Shown here: piece after piece, positions 9,520-18,298 of the stretch
How positions within the stretch are numbered: position 1 is the first letter of the stretch
Layout of the letters: every line of letters starts with the position of its first letter
Source of the DNA: Eilatimonas milleporae
GTDB lineage: Bacteria; Pseudomonadota; Alphaproteobacteria; Sphingomonadales; Kordiimonadaceae
Length of the DNA: 64,000 nt
Assembly: GCF_003688555.1 (NCBI RefSeq)
Contig: NZ_REFR01000011.1
Coordinates: 310,001-374,000, forward strand
Reading direction: 5' to 3'
Program-made: the position numbers and the translations under genes
The notes under the pieces: generated by a model
What the model was told of the DNA's origin: nothing
Seen by the model: only the letters and a program-made list of their open reading frames with translations
Databases searched by the model: none

Positions 9520-10610
9520 TCACCGCCCGGCGGCGCGGCGGCCTAGGCGGGCAGGACACCAGTTGGCCCGGATTTGTCGACGCGCTGTCCACGTTGCTGA
9601 TGGTGATCATTTTCCTGCTCAGCATTTTCGTGCTGGGGCAGTTTTTCCTGGGACAGGCCCTGACGGGACGCGAGCAACTTCTCGCGGAGTTGCGCGGACA
9701 GGTGTTGCAGCTCGGCAATCTTCTGCGCATGGAACAGCAGGCCAATATGGCCCTGCGGGACAGCATGGCGGAATTGTCCGCCTCTCTCACCGCCGCCAAT
9801 ACGGAGCGGGACCGCCTGACCGGCAGTCTCTCCGACGCGGAAGCCGCGCTTGCCGCCACACGGGCCCAGCTTGAGGAATTGACCCTCAGCCGCGACACGT
9901 TGACGGCCCTGTCGGACCGGTTGCAACGCGACTATGACGAAGCCAGCACCGCATTGGAAGAAGAACGCCGCCTGTCGCAAAGCGCCCGGTCGGAAGTGGC
10001 GCGCCTGCGCAACAGCCTGCAGGCCCTGCAGGAACAGCTTGCCCGGCTTGAAGCCGCGCTTGAGGCCAGTGAGGAGCGGGATCGCCGTAACCGCGCCGTC
10101 ATCGTCGATATGGGCCGCCGTCTGAACCGTGCACTCGCCAGCAAGGTCGAGGAATTGGCGGGCTACCGGTCGGAATTTTTCGGGCGCCTGAAAGATGTGC
10201 TGTCCTCACGGCCTGAAATCCGCATCGAAGGGGATCGTTTCGTTTTTGCATCCGAACTACTGTTTGAAAGCGGTCGTGCGGAACTGGGTCCCGAAGGGCG
10301 GGCGGAGCTGCGCAAATTCGCCGAAACCCTGCTGACCATTGCGGCTGACATTCCGGTCGACCTTAACTGGGTCCTGCGGGTGGACGGCCATACCGACCGG
10401 CGGCCGATCGCGACGGCACGCTTTCGCAGCAACTGGGACCTGAGTGCGGCGCGCGCCATTTCGGTCGTGGAATTTCTGACGAGCGTCGGCGTACCGGCGG
10501 AGCGTCTGGCGGCGACCGGTTTTGGCGAGCATCAGCCCCTTGATGCCGGCGATAATGATGTGGCCTATGCCCGCAACCGGCGTATCGAAATGCGTCTGAC
10601 CCAACGATAA
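9516..10610 (+). CDS. MotB-like OmpA-domain protein (peptidoglycan binding)
   Basis: 364 aa. A cytoplasmic N-terminus of about 18 residues is followed by one membrane helix (WPGFVDALSTLLMVIIFLLS) in MotB-like style. A long coiled coil (about residues 50-210, rich in E, L, R and Q) leads to a C-terminal OmpA domain: LLFESGRAELG, LRVDGHTDRRPI, NWDLSAARAISV and GFGEHQPLDAGDND. Start and stop overlap (ATGA) couples it to the channel protein upstream. It is predicted to anchor the channel to the cell wall. Confidence 0.85.
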   Translation: MITARRRGGLGGQDTSWPGFVDALSTLLMVIIFLLSIFVLGQFFLGQALTGREQLLAELRGQVLQLGNLLRMEQQANMALRDSMAELSASLTAANTERDRLTGSLSDAEAALAATRAQLEELTLSRDTLTALSDRLQRDYDEASTALEEERRLSQSARSEVARLRNSLQALQEQLARLEAALEASEERDRRNRAVIVDMGRRLNRALASKVEELAGYRSEFFGRLKDVLSSRPEIRIEGDRFVFASELLFESGRAELGPEGRAELRKFAETLLTIAADIPVDLNWVLRVDGHTDRRPIATARFRSNWDLSAARAISVVEFLTSVGVPAERLAATGFGEHQPLDAGDNDVAYARNRRIEMRLTQR

Positions 10611-10637
10611 CGTCCAAGCATGATTGGAAGCCGTACC

Positions 10638-11675
10638 ATGCGCGTGCGCCATCTTGTTCTGGCTGCTTTGTCTTTATGCGCCTGCCTGGCGGTCAATGCC
10701 GATGATGCCCCGTTGCAAACGCTGGCAGGGCAGATCGCTGACGGCGATCATAAAGGTGTCACCGGCATGATGGTCTCCATGCACGGCAGGGTCGCCGCCG
10801 AGGTGTACGCCCCCGGCAAGGGACCGGATACGCGTCATGACATCCGCTCCGCCACCAAAAGCATTACGGCGCTTCTGATCGGTATTCTCAGGGATGGGGG
10901 CAGGCTGAAGGGGATCAAGACACGTTTTGACGACATTTTACCGGACAGTTTTGCTCACATGTCGCCGGATGATGCACGGCGGGATCTCCACCTTGTCGAC
11001 GCGCTCACCATGCGCACGGGCCTTGCCTGCGACGACTGGTCTCCGGCGTCTCTCGGTCATGAAGACAAGATGTACAAGACGAAGGATTGGGGCCGCTTTT
11101 TGCTGAGCCAGCCGCTTGCATATGAAATCGGCAGACATTTCAGTTATTGCACCGGCGGCGTCGTGCTATTGGGCCGGGTGATCGAAACGCTGTCCGGTGA
11201 ACCGGTGCCCGAGTTTGCCGAGGCGCGGCTGTTTGCCCCCCTCGGCATCGACGGCGCACGGTGGGAAAAGACCCCGGCAGGTCACACCGATACCGGCGGG
11301 CACCTGCGCCTCAGTTTGGGGGCTCTTCACCGTATCGGGCAACTGGTGCTGGCGGAAGGGCGCTGGCAGGACCGCACCATCGTCTCCGCCGACTGGGTTG
11401 AGACCATGCTGAAAGAGCGGACCAGGGTACCGGGACGTGGCTCCACTTACGGCTATCTCTGGTGGCGCAATACCATCCCTCACAACGGCAGGACCTATGA
11501 GACGGTCTATGCCCACGGCAATGGCGGTACCTTCATTTTCGTTTTGCCGGAAGCCGGTATCGTTGCGGCTTTTACCGGTACGAATTTCAACAATGCCAAA
11601 CGCCAGTTTCAGCCGGCTGAATGGCTGTATTCCACCATCGTGCCCGCCCTTGTGGGCAAACAGGATCAGCCCTAG
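10638..11675 (+). CDS. Serine hydrolase, beta-lactamase/class C type, exported
   Basis: 345 aa. A signal peptide (MRVRHLVLAALSLCACLAVNA) is followed by a penicillin-binding-protein-like fold. The SxxK motif is SATKSI. The second motif reads YCT (FSYCTGG) rather than the usual YxN, and HGNGGT stands where KTG/HTG is expected. The start at 10638 is preferred over 10620 because GGAAG lies at correct spacing. The substrate is unknown; esterase or D-amino-acid peptidase activity is possible. Its stop overlaps the convergent ABC transporter gene by 4 bp. Confidence 0.8.
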   Translation: MRVRHLVLAALSLCACLAVNADDAPLQTLAGQIADGDHKGVTGMMVSMHGRVAAEVYAPGKGPDTRHDIRSATKSITALLIGILRDGGRLKGIKTRFDDILPDSFAHMSPDDARRDLHLVDALTMRTGLACDDWSPASLGHEDKMYKTKDWGRFLLSQPLAYEIGRHFSYCTGGVVLLGRVIETLSGEPVPEFAEARLFAPLGIDGARWEKTPAGHTDTGGHLRLSLGALHRIGQLVLAEGRWQDRTIVSADWVETMLKERTRVPGRGSTYGYLWWRNTIPHNGRTYETVYAHGNGGTFIFVLPEAGIVAAFTGTNFNNAKRQFQPAEWLYSTIVPALVGKQDQP

Positions 11676-13453
11676 ACATCCCCGAACTGCAGGTCGGCAA
11701 GGCGTTTGTAAAGCCCGCCCTGTCTGACCAGCTCGTCGTGGCGGCCTTCGGCGACGATGCGTCCCTGATCCATCACGACGATCCTGTCGACGGATTTTAC
11801 CGTCGCTAGCCGGTGCGCGATGACAAGCGTGGTGCGTCCCTTCATCAGACGGGTGAGGGCCTGTTGCACCTTTTGTTCGCTTTCGGCGTCAAGCGCGCTG
11901 GTGGCTTCGTCCAGCAGCAGGATGGGCGCGTCGCGCAGCAGTGCCCTGGCAATGGCGATGCGCTGCCGCTGCCCGCCGGACAGGCGTGTCCCCCGCTCGC
12001 CGAGGAATGTGTCGAAGCCATCCGGCGACGCCTCGATAAAGTCGTGGGCGGCGGCGGCCTTGGCTGCATCGACAACTTCGTCACGGGTTGCTTCCAGCCG
12101 TCCGTAGCGGATATTTTCCGCCACACTGTCGGCGAAAATAATGGTGTCCTGCGGTACGAAGCTGAGAGTCCGGCGGAACTGCGTCGGGTCGGTGTCGGCG
12201 ATGTTCGTGCCGTCAATGGTCACGTGCCCGTTGTCCGGGTCGTAAAACCGCAGCAGAAGCTGCAGCACGGTTGATTTTCCCGCGCCCGATGGACCGACAA
12301 GGGCGACGGTCTCGCCTGGGCGAACATGCAGGGTGAAGTCCGTAAGGGCGGCCTGTCCCGGCTTGGACGGATAGGCAAAGGTGACATCGTCGAAACGGAT
12401 GTTGCCCGTGACCGGCTGCGGCAGGGCTTTCGGCTTGGCAGGTGCCTTGATTCGGCTTTCCGCCGACAACAGCTCGGCCAGCCTTCCGGCAGCCCCGGCG
12501 GCACGCTGGAGATCGCTGTAAATTTCCGACAGGGCACCGAAGGCGCCGGCGACGAAAACGGCGCGCATGATGAAGGCCAGAATTTCGCCCGGTGTCATCT
12601 TCCCGGCGATCACATCCTGTGCCCCCTGATACATGACCAGTGCGATGGCGCCGAAAATCATGAAGATCAGCAGACCGGTCAGTGCCGCGCGCACCATAAT
12701 GCGCAGGCGCGCCACGGAAAAGGCGGCGTCCACCTGTGCGCCGAAACGCTCGGCCTCGGCACTTTCCCGCGTGAAGGCCTGTACGATGGACAGGGCGGCA
12801 AGCGATTCGTTGGCCTTGGCGCCCACGTCGGCCACACGGTCCTGACTGCGCCGCGAAAGGGTGCGCACCCGCCGCCCGACGATGATGGCCGTGGCGATCA
12901 CCAGTGGAATCACGATGGCGATCAGCCCCATCAATTTGGGGTTCATCACGAAAAGCCAGACGGTGCCGCCGATGGCGATCAGGAAATTGCGTGCCCAGAC
13001 CGACATGGACGATCCCACGATGGTTTGTACCAGTGTTGTGTCCGCCGTGAGACGGGAGACGATTTCCCCCGGACTGTTGGTTTCGAAAAACTCCGGGCTG
13101 AGGCTGATCAGGCGTTCATAAACCGCCTTGCGGATATCCGCGACGACCCGCTCGCCCAGCCACGTCACAAAGAAAAAGCGCAGCGCGGTCGCGGCCGCCA
13201 GTACCGTGACGATGATTACGAACAGGAAGAAGTGATCCTCGATCGCCCCGGCCTCGGCACGGGTAAACCCTTTGTCGACAATGCTCTGGATGGCCGTCGG
13301 GACGATCAGGACCGTCACGGCGCTGATGATGAGGAAGAACCCGGCCAGCGAAAGTTCAAGCGGATAGCGGCGAATGTAGAGCCACAATGTCCTCAGGTTT
13401 GTAAGTCGCCCCTTTGGCGGCTCATGCTCCTGACGGATGGCCGTATCGCTCAT
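11672..13453 (-). CDS. ABC exporter, fused permease and ATPase (ABCB type)
   Basis: 593 aa. The N-terminal half has six predicted membrane helices (type I exporter fold, residues about 20-320). The C-terminal ATPase has Walker A GPSGAGKST, the signature LSGGQRQRIAIARALL, Walker B ILLLDEATSALD and the switch His in VIAHRLATVKS. It probably works as a homodimer exporting a lipid or hydrophobic compound. Substrate unknown. It is a single gene, convergent with the serine hydrolase and divergent from rpmE. Confidence 0.9.
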   Translation of the reverse strand: MSDTAIRQEHEPPKGRLTNLRTLWLYIRRYPLELSLAGFFLIISAVTVLIVPTAIQSIVDKGFTRAEAGAIEDHFFLFVIIVTVLAAATALRFFFVTWLGERVVADIRKAVYERLISLSPEFFETNSPGEIVSRLTADTTLVQTIVGSSMSVWARNFLIAIGGTVWLFVMNPKLMGLIAIVIPLVIATAIIVGRRVRTLSRRSQDRVADVGAKANESLAALSIVQAFTRESAEAERFGAQVDAAFSVARLRIMVRAALTGLLIFMIFGAIALVMYQGAQDVIAGKMTPGEILAFIMRAVFVAGAFGALSEIYSDLQRAAGAAGRLAELLSAESRIKAPAKPKALPQPVTGNIRFDDVTFAYPSKPGQAALTDFTLHVRPGETVALVGPSGAGKSTVLQLLLRFYDPDNGHVTIDGTNIADTDPTQFRRTLSFVPQDTIIFADSVAENIRYGRLEATRDEVVDAAKAAAAHDFIEASPDGFDTFLGERGTRLSGGQRQRIAIARALLRDAPILLLDEATSALDAESEQKVQQALTRLMKGRTTLVIAHRLATVKSVDRIVVMDQGRIVAEGRHDELVRQGGLYKRLADLQFGDV

Positions 13454-13683
13454 ACGAATCCCCTGTTATTATTGGCCGGCTATTATTGATCAGCCCGTTT
13501 TGACGCAGCGCCATATGTAGGCAGTCTGTCGCCATCCGGCAATGTCTTCGGTGACGGTGGAATATATTTGTTCCGCTGGGCGCAGGAGCGTGGTTCCCGC
13601 GATTGGAAAGCCGGACTGGGATCGCTGCGTGTACGCGACCGGCAAACCCGGCCCGTAAACTTCCGGATCAGCCTGTTTTGGTC

Positions 13684-13712
13684 TTGCAATCGGGGCCTGC
13701 CTCGCTTATATA
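13684..13712 (+). promoter_or_regulatory. Sigma-70 promoter for rpmE
   Basis: TTGCAA (13684-13689), a 17-bp spacer and TATATA (13707-13712) place the transcription start near 13719, about 25 bp before the rpmE ATG. This is one of the best consensus matches in the window. Confidence 0.7.
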
Positions 13713-13743
13713 GCCGCCTCGTTTCAAAACGAAGGACGAACCG

Positions 13744-13968
13744 ATGAAACAGGATATTCATCCCGAGTACCACACCATCAAGGTTGTGATGACCGACGGG
13801 ACGACTTTTGAGACCCGCTCGACCTGGGGCTCGGAAGGCGACACGCTGACGCTTGAGATCGATCCGAAATCCCATCCGGCTTGGACCGGTGGCGGTCGCA
13901 CCGTTGTTGAGGGCGGTCAGGTCGCGCGCTTCAAGAAGCGCTTCGGCTCTTTCTCACTTAAAAAGTAA
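13744..13968 (+). CDS. rpmE: Ribosomal protein bL31
   Basis: 74 aa. It begins [20 protein letters not shown] and ends [15 protein letters not shown]. It contains no cysteine, so it is the zinc-free (C-minus) form. It is a single-gene unit with its own promoter and a very strong terminator. It forms part of the 50S-30S bridge region of the ribosome. Confidence 0.95.
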   Translation: MKQDIHPEYHTIKVVMTDGTTFETRSTWGSEGDTLTLEIDPKSHPAWTGGGRTVVEGGQVARFKKRFGSFSLKK

Positions 13969-13986
13969 TCTTTTAGCGATTGTTGT

Positions 13987-14025
13987 CCGGGGGCGCCGTG
14001 GTTTTGCCACGGCGCCCCCGGGCAT
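13987..14025 (+). terminator. Strong intrinsic terminator after rpmE
   Basis: A 15-bp GC-rich perfect stem (13987-14001 with 14007-14021) around a TTTTG loop is followed by GCATTT. It lies 18 bp after the rpmE stop codon. Confidence 0.85.
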
Positions 14026-14103
14026 TTACGGACGCTCCGTTCAGGCCTGTTTCGCCAGGGCTTGAAACCGCGTTTCGTCCTCCCCACATCTGTCATGTCC
14101 GGT

Positions 14104-14188
14104 TGCCGCAAAGCGGGATCGGAACGTTATTCGCCCGGCCGTATGGCGGGCTGTTTTTAAACGTTGCTCATGATTTAGGAGGACGACA
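14104..14188 (+). promoter_or_regulatory. ROSE-like RNA thermometer upstream of hsp20
   Basis: The leader has a GC-rich hairpin (GCCCGGCC...GGCGGGC, about 14132-14151). Next comes TTGCT (14164-14168), facing the Shine-Dalgarno AGGAG (14177-14181) across a short loop. UUGCU paired with AGGAG, including a G-G mismatch, is the hallmark of ROSE elements that melt on heat shock before small heat-shock genes. The assignment rests on motif and context; folding was not computed. Confidence 0.6.
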
Positions 14189-14650
14189 ATGACTCGTTTT
14201 GACCTTTCCCCCCTGATGCGCAGTTCGGTCGGCTTTGACCATTTGAACCGTCTGATCGATACGGCGTTAAGCGGCGATACGACGCCGTCCTATCCGCCCT
14301 ACAATATCGAAAAGTTGGGCGAGGACGACTATCGTATCACCATGGCTGTTGCCGGCTTTAGCCCCGATGAGTTGACCGTCACCGTGCAGGAAAGCACGCT
14401 GATCGTTTCCGGTCGGGCCAAGGACGGCGATGACACCACGCGGTACCTGCACCGTGGTATTGCCAAGCGCGCGTTCGAGCGCCGGTTCGAATTGGCCGAC
14501 ACGGTTCAGGTTGGTGCCGCCAAGCTTGAAAACGGCCTGCTTGAAGTGGCCCTGCAACGCGTGATCCCCGACCATAAGAAGCCCCGCACGATCGAGATCC
14601 GCGCGGAGCGGCCGGCAGAGCCCAAAACCATTGAAGCCGACGCCGCCTAA
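14189..14650 (+). CDS. hsp20: Small heat-shock protein, Hsp20/IbpA family
   Basis: 153 aa. The N-terminus MTRFDLSPLMRSSVGFDHL is the IbpA-type start. The alpha-crystallin domain runs from about PYNIEKLGEDDYRITMAVAG to LENGLLEVALQRVIP and contains LIVSGRAK and the GLLxVxL signature (NGLLEVAL). The C-terminal tail RTIEI is the usual IxI-like anchor. It binds unfolding proteins as an oligomeric holdase. The preceding leader looks like a ROSE thermometer, implying translational heat control. Confidence 0.93.
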   Translation: MTRFDLSPLMRSSVGFDHLNRLIDTALSGDTTPSYPPYNIEKLGEDDYRITMAVAGFSPDELTVTVQESTLIVSGRAKDGDDTTRYLHRGIAKRAFERRFELADTVQVGAAKLENGLLEVALQRVIPDHKKPRTIEIRAERPAEPKTIEADAA

Positions 14651-14737
14651 GGCTGCCATTTGCTGATAGGGTGCATGTCCGCAGCATGACCGGTCGTTTA
14701 GGTGAAGATCGGAAAGCATGTGGCCCGGAGATGCCCC

Positions 14738-14866
14738 CTGTCAGACTGATGGACACTGTTTCCTCGCTGTGTGCGGCCAGAGGCGCTCGGGCCTCTGCCC
14801 CCTGTGGTCCGGATCAGGCCGCACAGTCCTGGACGGGTTCGCCTTTACGCGACCCGTCCCTTTTTG
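14738..14866 (+). ncRNA. Candidate structured small RNA with intrinsic terminator
   Basis: This gap between hsp20 and a DUF1192 gene has no protein frame but strong structure. TGTGCGGCC (14770-14778) pairs with GGCCGCACA (14817-14825). Inside is the hairpin CAGAGG...CCTCTG (14779-14798). Immediately after comes a terminator, GGACGGGT/ACCCGTCC (14831-14859), then CTTTTT. Nested stems plus a terminator are typical of a stable sRNA. The 5' end is not defined, and it was not recognised as 6S, SRP or another known family. It could also be the structured 3' end of the hsp20 mRNA. Confidence 0.4.
14831..14866 (+). terminator. Intrinsic terminator
   Basis: The stem GGACGGGT (14831-14838) with ACCCGTCC (14852-14859), extended by TCGC/GCG inside, is followed by CTTTTTG. 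It ends either the hsp20 transcript or the candidate small RNA. Confidence 0.75.
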
Positions 14867-14906
14867 CATCTGCTGTCCACCGGTTCGGCTGTGTAAACGG
14901 ATATCC

Positions 14907-15110
14907 CTAGGCTTTGCCTGAAAACAAGGCGTCCGCAGCCTTGCGGGTATCGGCCCTGGCGGCCAGAGCGGCCTCTGTCCGGACGATTTCGCTCTTCAGA
15001 CGTCTGATACGGGTTTCCAGTTCCGCGACCCCCAAGGCGTCAAGCGCTTCGTTTTCCACCGTACTCAAACTGTCTCCGGCCGGGGTCGGCCGATCGTCTT
15101 CCAGGTCCAT
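14907..15110 (-). CDS. DUF1192 family protein
   Basis: 67 aa. The sequence LDALGVAELETRIRRLKSEI, followed by a short helical region, is the DUF1192 pattern, a small family typical of Alphaproteobacteria. It is probably a short coiled-coil cytoplasmic protein. It is encoded divergently from the quinone oxidoreductase gene, a neighbour it often has. No function is known. Confidence 0.85.
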   Translation of the reverse strand: MDLEDDRPTPAGDSLSTVENEALDALGVAELETRIRRLKSEIVRTEAALAARADTRKAADALFSGKA

Positions 15111-15240
15111 TCCGTATCTCCCGTCGTGTCATCATCGTGCATATCTCTGTGAAAGTTTGCCAAGGACCGGGGGACTTGTCACTGTGTCCGTTGGTGTTGA
15201 TCTGCCCTTCCGCCGGCAGAAAGCAGGGAGACGGAATCAT

Positions 15241-16221
15241 ATGAAAGCCATTATTGCCAGCGAGCCCGGCGGCGCCGATATGCTCCAGCTCGTGGACAGG
15301 CCGAAGCCGGTGCCCGGCCCGGGTGAGGTGTTGATCCGTGTGGCCGCGGCCGGGGTTAACCGCCCTGACATCGTGCAGCGTCAGGGGCTTTACCCCCCGC
15401 CGCCCGGCGCATCCGATATTCTGGGACTGGAAGTGTCGGGCACGGTGGATGCCCTAGGCGAAGGGGTGGACGGCGTGGCCGTCGGGGCCGATGTTTGCGC
15501 GCTGGTGACAGGCGGCGGATACGCCGAATATTGCACGGCGCCGACCGAAACGGTCCTGCCCGTCCCGCATGGTATGGATATTGTGGATGCGGCCGGTCTG
15601 CCGGAGACGTATTTTACCGTTTGGTCCAATGTATTTGACCGCGGGCGTCTGCAATCCGGTGAGCGGCTTCTTGTTCATGGCGGTTCATCGGGGATCGGCA
15701 CGGCGGCTGTTCAGTTGGCCAAGGCTTTCGGCGCCTGGGTGGCGACAACCGTGGGGTCGGAGGAAAAAGCCGATTTCGTCCGTGCGCTCGGCGCCGATCT
15801 GGTCATCAATTACAAAAGGGACGATTTTGTCAGCGTGCTGGCGGATGCGACGGGCGGTAAGGGGGTTGATGTGGTTCTGGATATGGTCGGCGGCGATTAT
15901 GTGCCGCGCAATATCGCGGCCATGGCACCGGACGGTCGGCATGTGTCCATCGCCTTTCTGCGGGGACCGCAGGTGGCGTTCAACATGCTGCCGGTGATGC
16001 TGAAACGCCTGACCCTGACGGGCAGCACGCTGCGTCCGCGCGACAGTGCATTCAAGGGGGCGATCGCAGGGGCATTGCAGACGCATGTGTGGCCGTTGTT
16101 TGAAGGTGGCGGGTTGCGCAGCGTGACGGATACGGTTTTACCGCTTGCTGAAGCTAGTGCCGCCCACGGCCGCATGGAAGACGGCAGTCATATGGGTAAG
16201 ATTCTTCTCAGCACGGCTTGA
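15241..16221 (+). CDS. NAD(P)H quinone oxidoreductase, zinc-free MDR family
   Basis: 326 aa. The ATG at 15241 follows CAGGGAGACGG and gives MKAIIASEPGGADML. The GroES-like domain contains GVNRPDIVQRQGLYPPPPGA and GLEVSGTV. The Rossmann domain has LLVHGGSSGIGTAAVQLAKAFG and VDVVLDMVGGDY. These match the PIG3/QorA-like quinone oxidoreductase group. It probably reduces quinones or enones with NADPH. The frame is open far upstream, to 14914, but that stretch overlaps the divergent DUF1192 gene. Confidence 0.9.
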   Translation: MKAIIASEPGGADMLQLVDRPKPVPGPGEVLIRVAAAGVNRPDIVQRQGLYPPPPGASDILGLEVSGTVDALGEGVDGVAVGADVCALVTGGGYAEYCTAPTETVLPVPHGMDIVDAAGLPETYFTVWSNVFDRGRLQSGERLLVHGGSSGIGTAAVQLAKAFGAWVATTVGSEEKADFVRALGADLVINYKRDDFVSVLADATGGKGVDVVLDMVGGDYVPRNIAAMAPDGRHVSIAFLRGPQVAFNMLPVMLKRLTLTGSTLRPRDSAFKGAIAGALQTHVWPLFEGGGLRSVTDTVLPLAEASAAHGRMEDGSHMGKILLSTA

Positions 16222-16489
16222 AACCGTGAGCCGGATCAGCTTGTCTTTTCCCAGAGCCGGCGGCCTCTGAAACGGACGTGCTTTGCCGGTGACAGTCCGG
16301 CAAGGACCTGTTACATAGAAATCTAGGGAATTGTTCTTCCCCCTTTTCCTGATGCTTTTGCCATGCGAGAAAAGGCAGACGGCGCTGCCGTCTGAATGGC
16401 ATGCGTTTATCCTGCGTCTCGGGGTAAGGCAGGCTATGGGCATCCGGAACCGGTGGAAGACAGCCAACAGATTTTAAGTGGATACAGTT

Positions 16490-17173
16490 ATGACCCAAAT
16501 CCTGATGCCGATGGCAACAGCCGTGTGGCTGGTCGACAATACGGCCCTGACATTCCGGCAGATTGCCGAGTTCTGCGGTGTGCATGAACTGGAAATACAG
16601 GGTGTTGCCGATGGAACCATTGCCGCTCATATCGTGGGTCAGGACCCGACGGTGAACGGCCAGCTTACCCGGGCGGAGATCGACCGCTGCCAGGCGGATC
16701 CCAATGCCCGTTTGACGCTGACCCGACACGATGTGGAAACCAAACCCCGGACCAAGGGCCCCCGCTATACACCGGTGTCCAAGCGGCAGGACAAACCCGA
16801 CGCGATTGCCTGGCTGATCCGTCACCACCCCGAATTGTCCGATCTGCAGATCAGCCGTCTTGTCGGTACGACCAAACCGACCATTCAGGCCATTCGTGAC
16901 CGCAGCCACTGGAATATGTCCAATATTCGTCCGCAGGACCCCGTTGGCCTCGGCCTGTGCCGTCAGACGGAGCTGGACGAGGCTGTGCGCCATGCCGCCG
17001 CCCGGCGTGAAAAGATGGGCGGTGCGCCCGCCGGTTCCGATGATGTTTCCGATGACGATGCCGCCGGCACCACCATTCTGCCCGTAGCAGGTGATGAGAC
17101 CGACGATGCCCCTTCAGCGGCGGACGGTCCGCAGGACACTTCAGCCGGCCCGGACGAGACGACGACGGTCTGA
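16490..17173 (+). CDS. trcR: Cell cycle transcriptional regulator TrcR (DUF1013)
   Basis: 227 aa. MTQILMPMATAVWLVDNTALTFRQIAEFCGVHELE and SHWNMSNIRPQDPVGLGLC are highly diagnostic of DUF1013, now TrcR in rhizobia and Caulobacter. A helix-turn-helix-like segment (LSDLQISRLVGTTKPTIQAIRD) lies at about residues 120-140, and the C-terminal 50 residues are acidic and disordered. Start 16490 is chosen over 16478 by homology. Members help set S-phase/CcrM-linked gene expression; that role is inferred from the family. Confidence 0.9.
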   Translation: MTQILMPMATAVWLVDNTALTFRQIAEFCGVHELEIQGVADGTIAAHIVGQDPTVNGQLTRAEIDRCQADPNARLTLTRHDVETKPRTKGPRYTPVSKRQDKPDAIAWLIRHHPELSDLQISRLVGTTKPTIQAIRDRSHWNMSNIRPQDPVGLGLCRQTELDEAVRHAAARREKMGGAPAGSDDVSDDDAAGTTILPVAGDETDDAPSAADGPQDTSAGPDETTTV

Positions 17174-17218
17174 TAGCAGCCCTGCGGTCTGTTTCGTTAC
17201 ATTGAAGACAACAATTGC

Positions 17219-17246
17219 CAGGCGTGACCTCTGTCGGTCACGCCTG
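17219..17246 (+). terminator. Hairpin terminator between trcR and a DUF465 gene
   Basis: A perfect 10-bp inverted repeat, CAGGCGTGAC (17219-17228) with GTCACGCCTG (17237-17246), lies between convergent genes. There is no long T-run, so termination efficiency is uncertain. Confidence 0.5.
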
Positions 17247-17313
17247 CGGCGTTTCAGGGCAGGGGGACTGCATCCTGTTCAGTTTGAGGGGTGCGTGTGA
17301 AACAGGGCTCTGA

Positions 17314-17484
17314 CTAATGCTGTGTTTCCAGCCGTGAGAGCTCTTCCTTTAATCGGAGTTTTCTGCGCTTTAGCTGTGTTATTCGCAATGTGTCCGGATG
17401 GGGACGCAGTTCTTCCCGGGCGATGGTGCTTTCAATCTCAGCATGTTTGGCATTCAGGCGTTCGACATGCGCATTCAGGCTCAT
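17314..17484 (-). CDS. DUF465/YdcH-type small protein
   Basis: 56 aa. The translation starts MSLNAHVERLNAKHAEIEST and contains LRITQLKRRKLRLKEEL, the DUF465 pattern (an ...L..H..L...I...  helix, then LKxxKLxLKDEI). A perfect AAGGAG ribosome-binding site precedes the ATG. Probably a short antiparallel coiled coil. A second DUF465 gene lies 1.4 kb away at 18880. Function unknown. Confidence 0.85.
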   Translation of the reverse strand: MSLNAHVERLNAKHAEIESTIAREELRPHPDTLRITQLKRRKLRLKEELSRLETQH

Positions 17485-17668
17485 GTTTTATACTCCTTTG
17501 CTTGATTGATGTTCCCGGACTCTCCATTCAGCACCATGGCTGCCCCGTTGTCACGAAAAACATTTGCCTTGCGGAAAACACCCCTTACCTTCCGGTACTT
17601 AAAGCCAGCCATCGGCATGGGTAAGACTTCATCCTGTAAAGGGAAAGCCATGCCTGAAGGAGACTCGT

Positions 17669-18244
17669 GTGGCCGATAACGGGAAACGGTTGATTATTGC
17701 CATAACAGGGGCCAGCGGCGCGGTTTACGGCCTGCGGGCTCTTGAGTTGCTGCGGGACCAGCCGGTGGAAACCCATCTGGTTTTATCCAGGGCGGGCGAG
17801 CGGACACTGGTTGAGGAAACCGGCCGGTCTGTCAGCAGTGTGCGGGATCTGGCGGACAGGCAGTATCCGGCGGCCGATATCGGCGCCGCGATTGCCAGCG
17901 GTTCCTACATAACCGCAGGCATGCTGGTGGCGCCCTGTTCGATACGAACCATGGGGGAAATTGCCACCGGTGTGACGGCCAGCCTGGTCAGCCGGGCTGC
18001 CGATGTCGTTCTCAAGGAACGCCGCAGGCTGGTACTGATGGTGCGGGAAACGCCCCTGCACACCGGTCATTTGCGCACAATGACGGCTTTGAGCGAAATG
18101 GGGGCCGTCATCGCCCCGCCGGTTCCGGCATTTTACACCCGGCCGAAGGATGTGGATGACCTTGTCACCCAGACGGTGGCGCGGATGCTTGATCTTTTCG
18201 ACGTTGCGGTGCCGGATCTGCGGCGCTGGCGGGCGGAAGACTGA
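17669..18244 (+). CDS. ubiX: Flavin prenyltransferase UbiX
   Basis: 191 aa from a GTG start behind GAAGGAGAC. It makes prenylated FMN for the UbiD decarboxylase of ubiquinone biosynthesis. Signatures are IIAITGASGAVYGLRALELL (FMN loop), LVAPCSIRTMGEIATGV (dimethylallyl phosphate site) and ERRRLVLMVRETPLHTGHLRTM. The length is normal. ubiD is not present in this window. Confidence 0.95.
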   Translation: MADNGKRLIIAITGASGAVYGLRALELLRDQPVETHLVLSRAGERTLVEETGRSVSSVRDLADRQYPAADIGAAIASGSYITAGMLVAPCSIRTMGEIATGVTASLVSRAADVVLKERRRLVLMVRETPLHTGHLRTMTALSEMGAVIAPPVPAFYTRPKDVDDLVTQTVARMLDLFDVAVPDLRRWRAED

Positions 18245-18298
18245 AACCGGGGTCGCCCGTGTGAGGGTCGGCAGGCGATGCCTTTCCCGCCCATTTTG

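Noticed and set aside
14738-14866. Assignment as 6S or SRP RNA
   Set aside because: Neither the conserved SRP apical loop nor a convincing 6S central bubble could be identified by eye.
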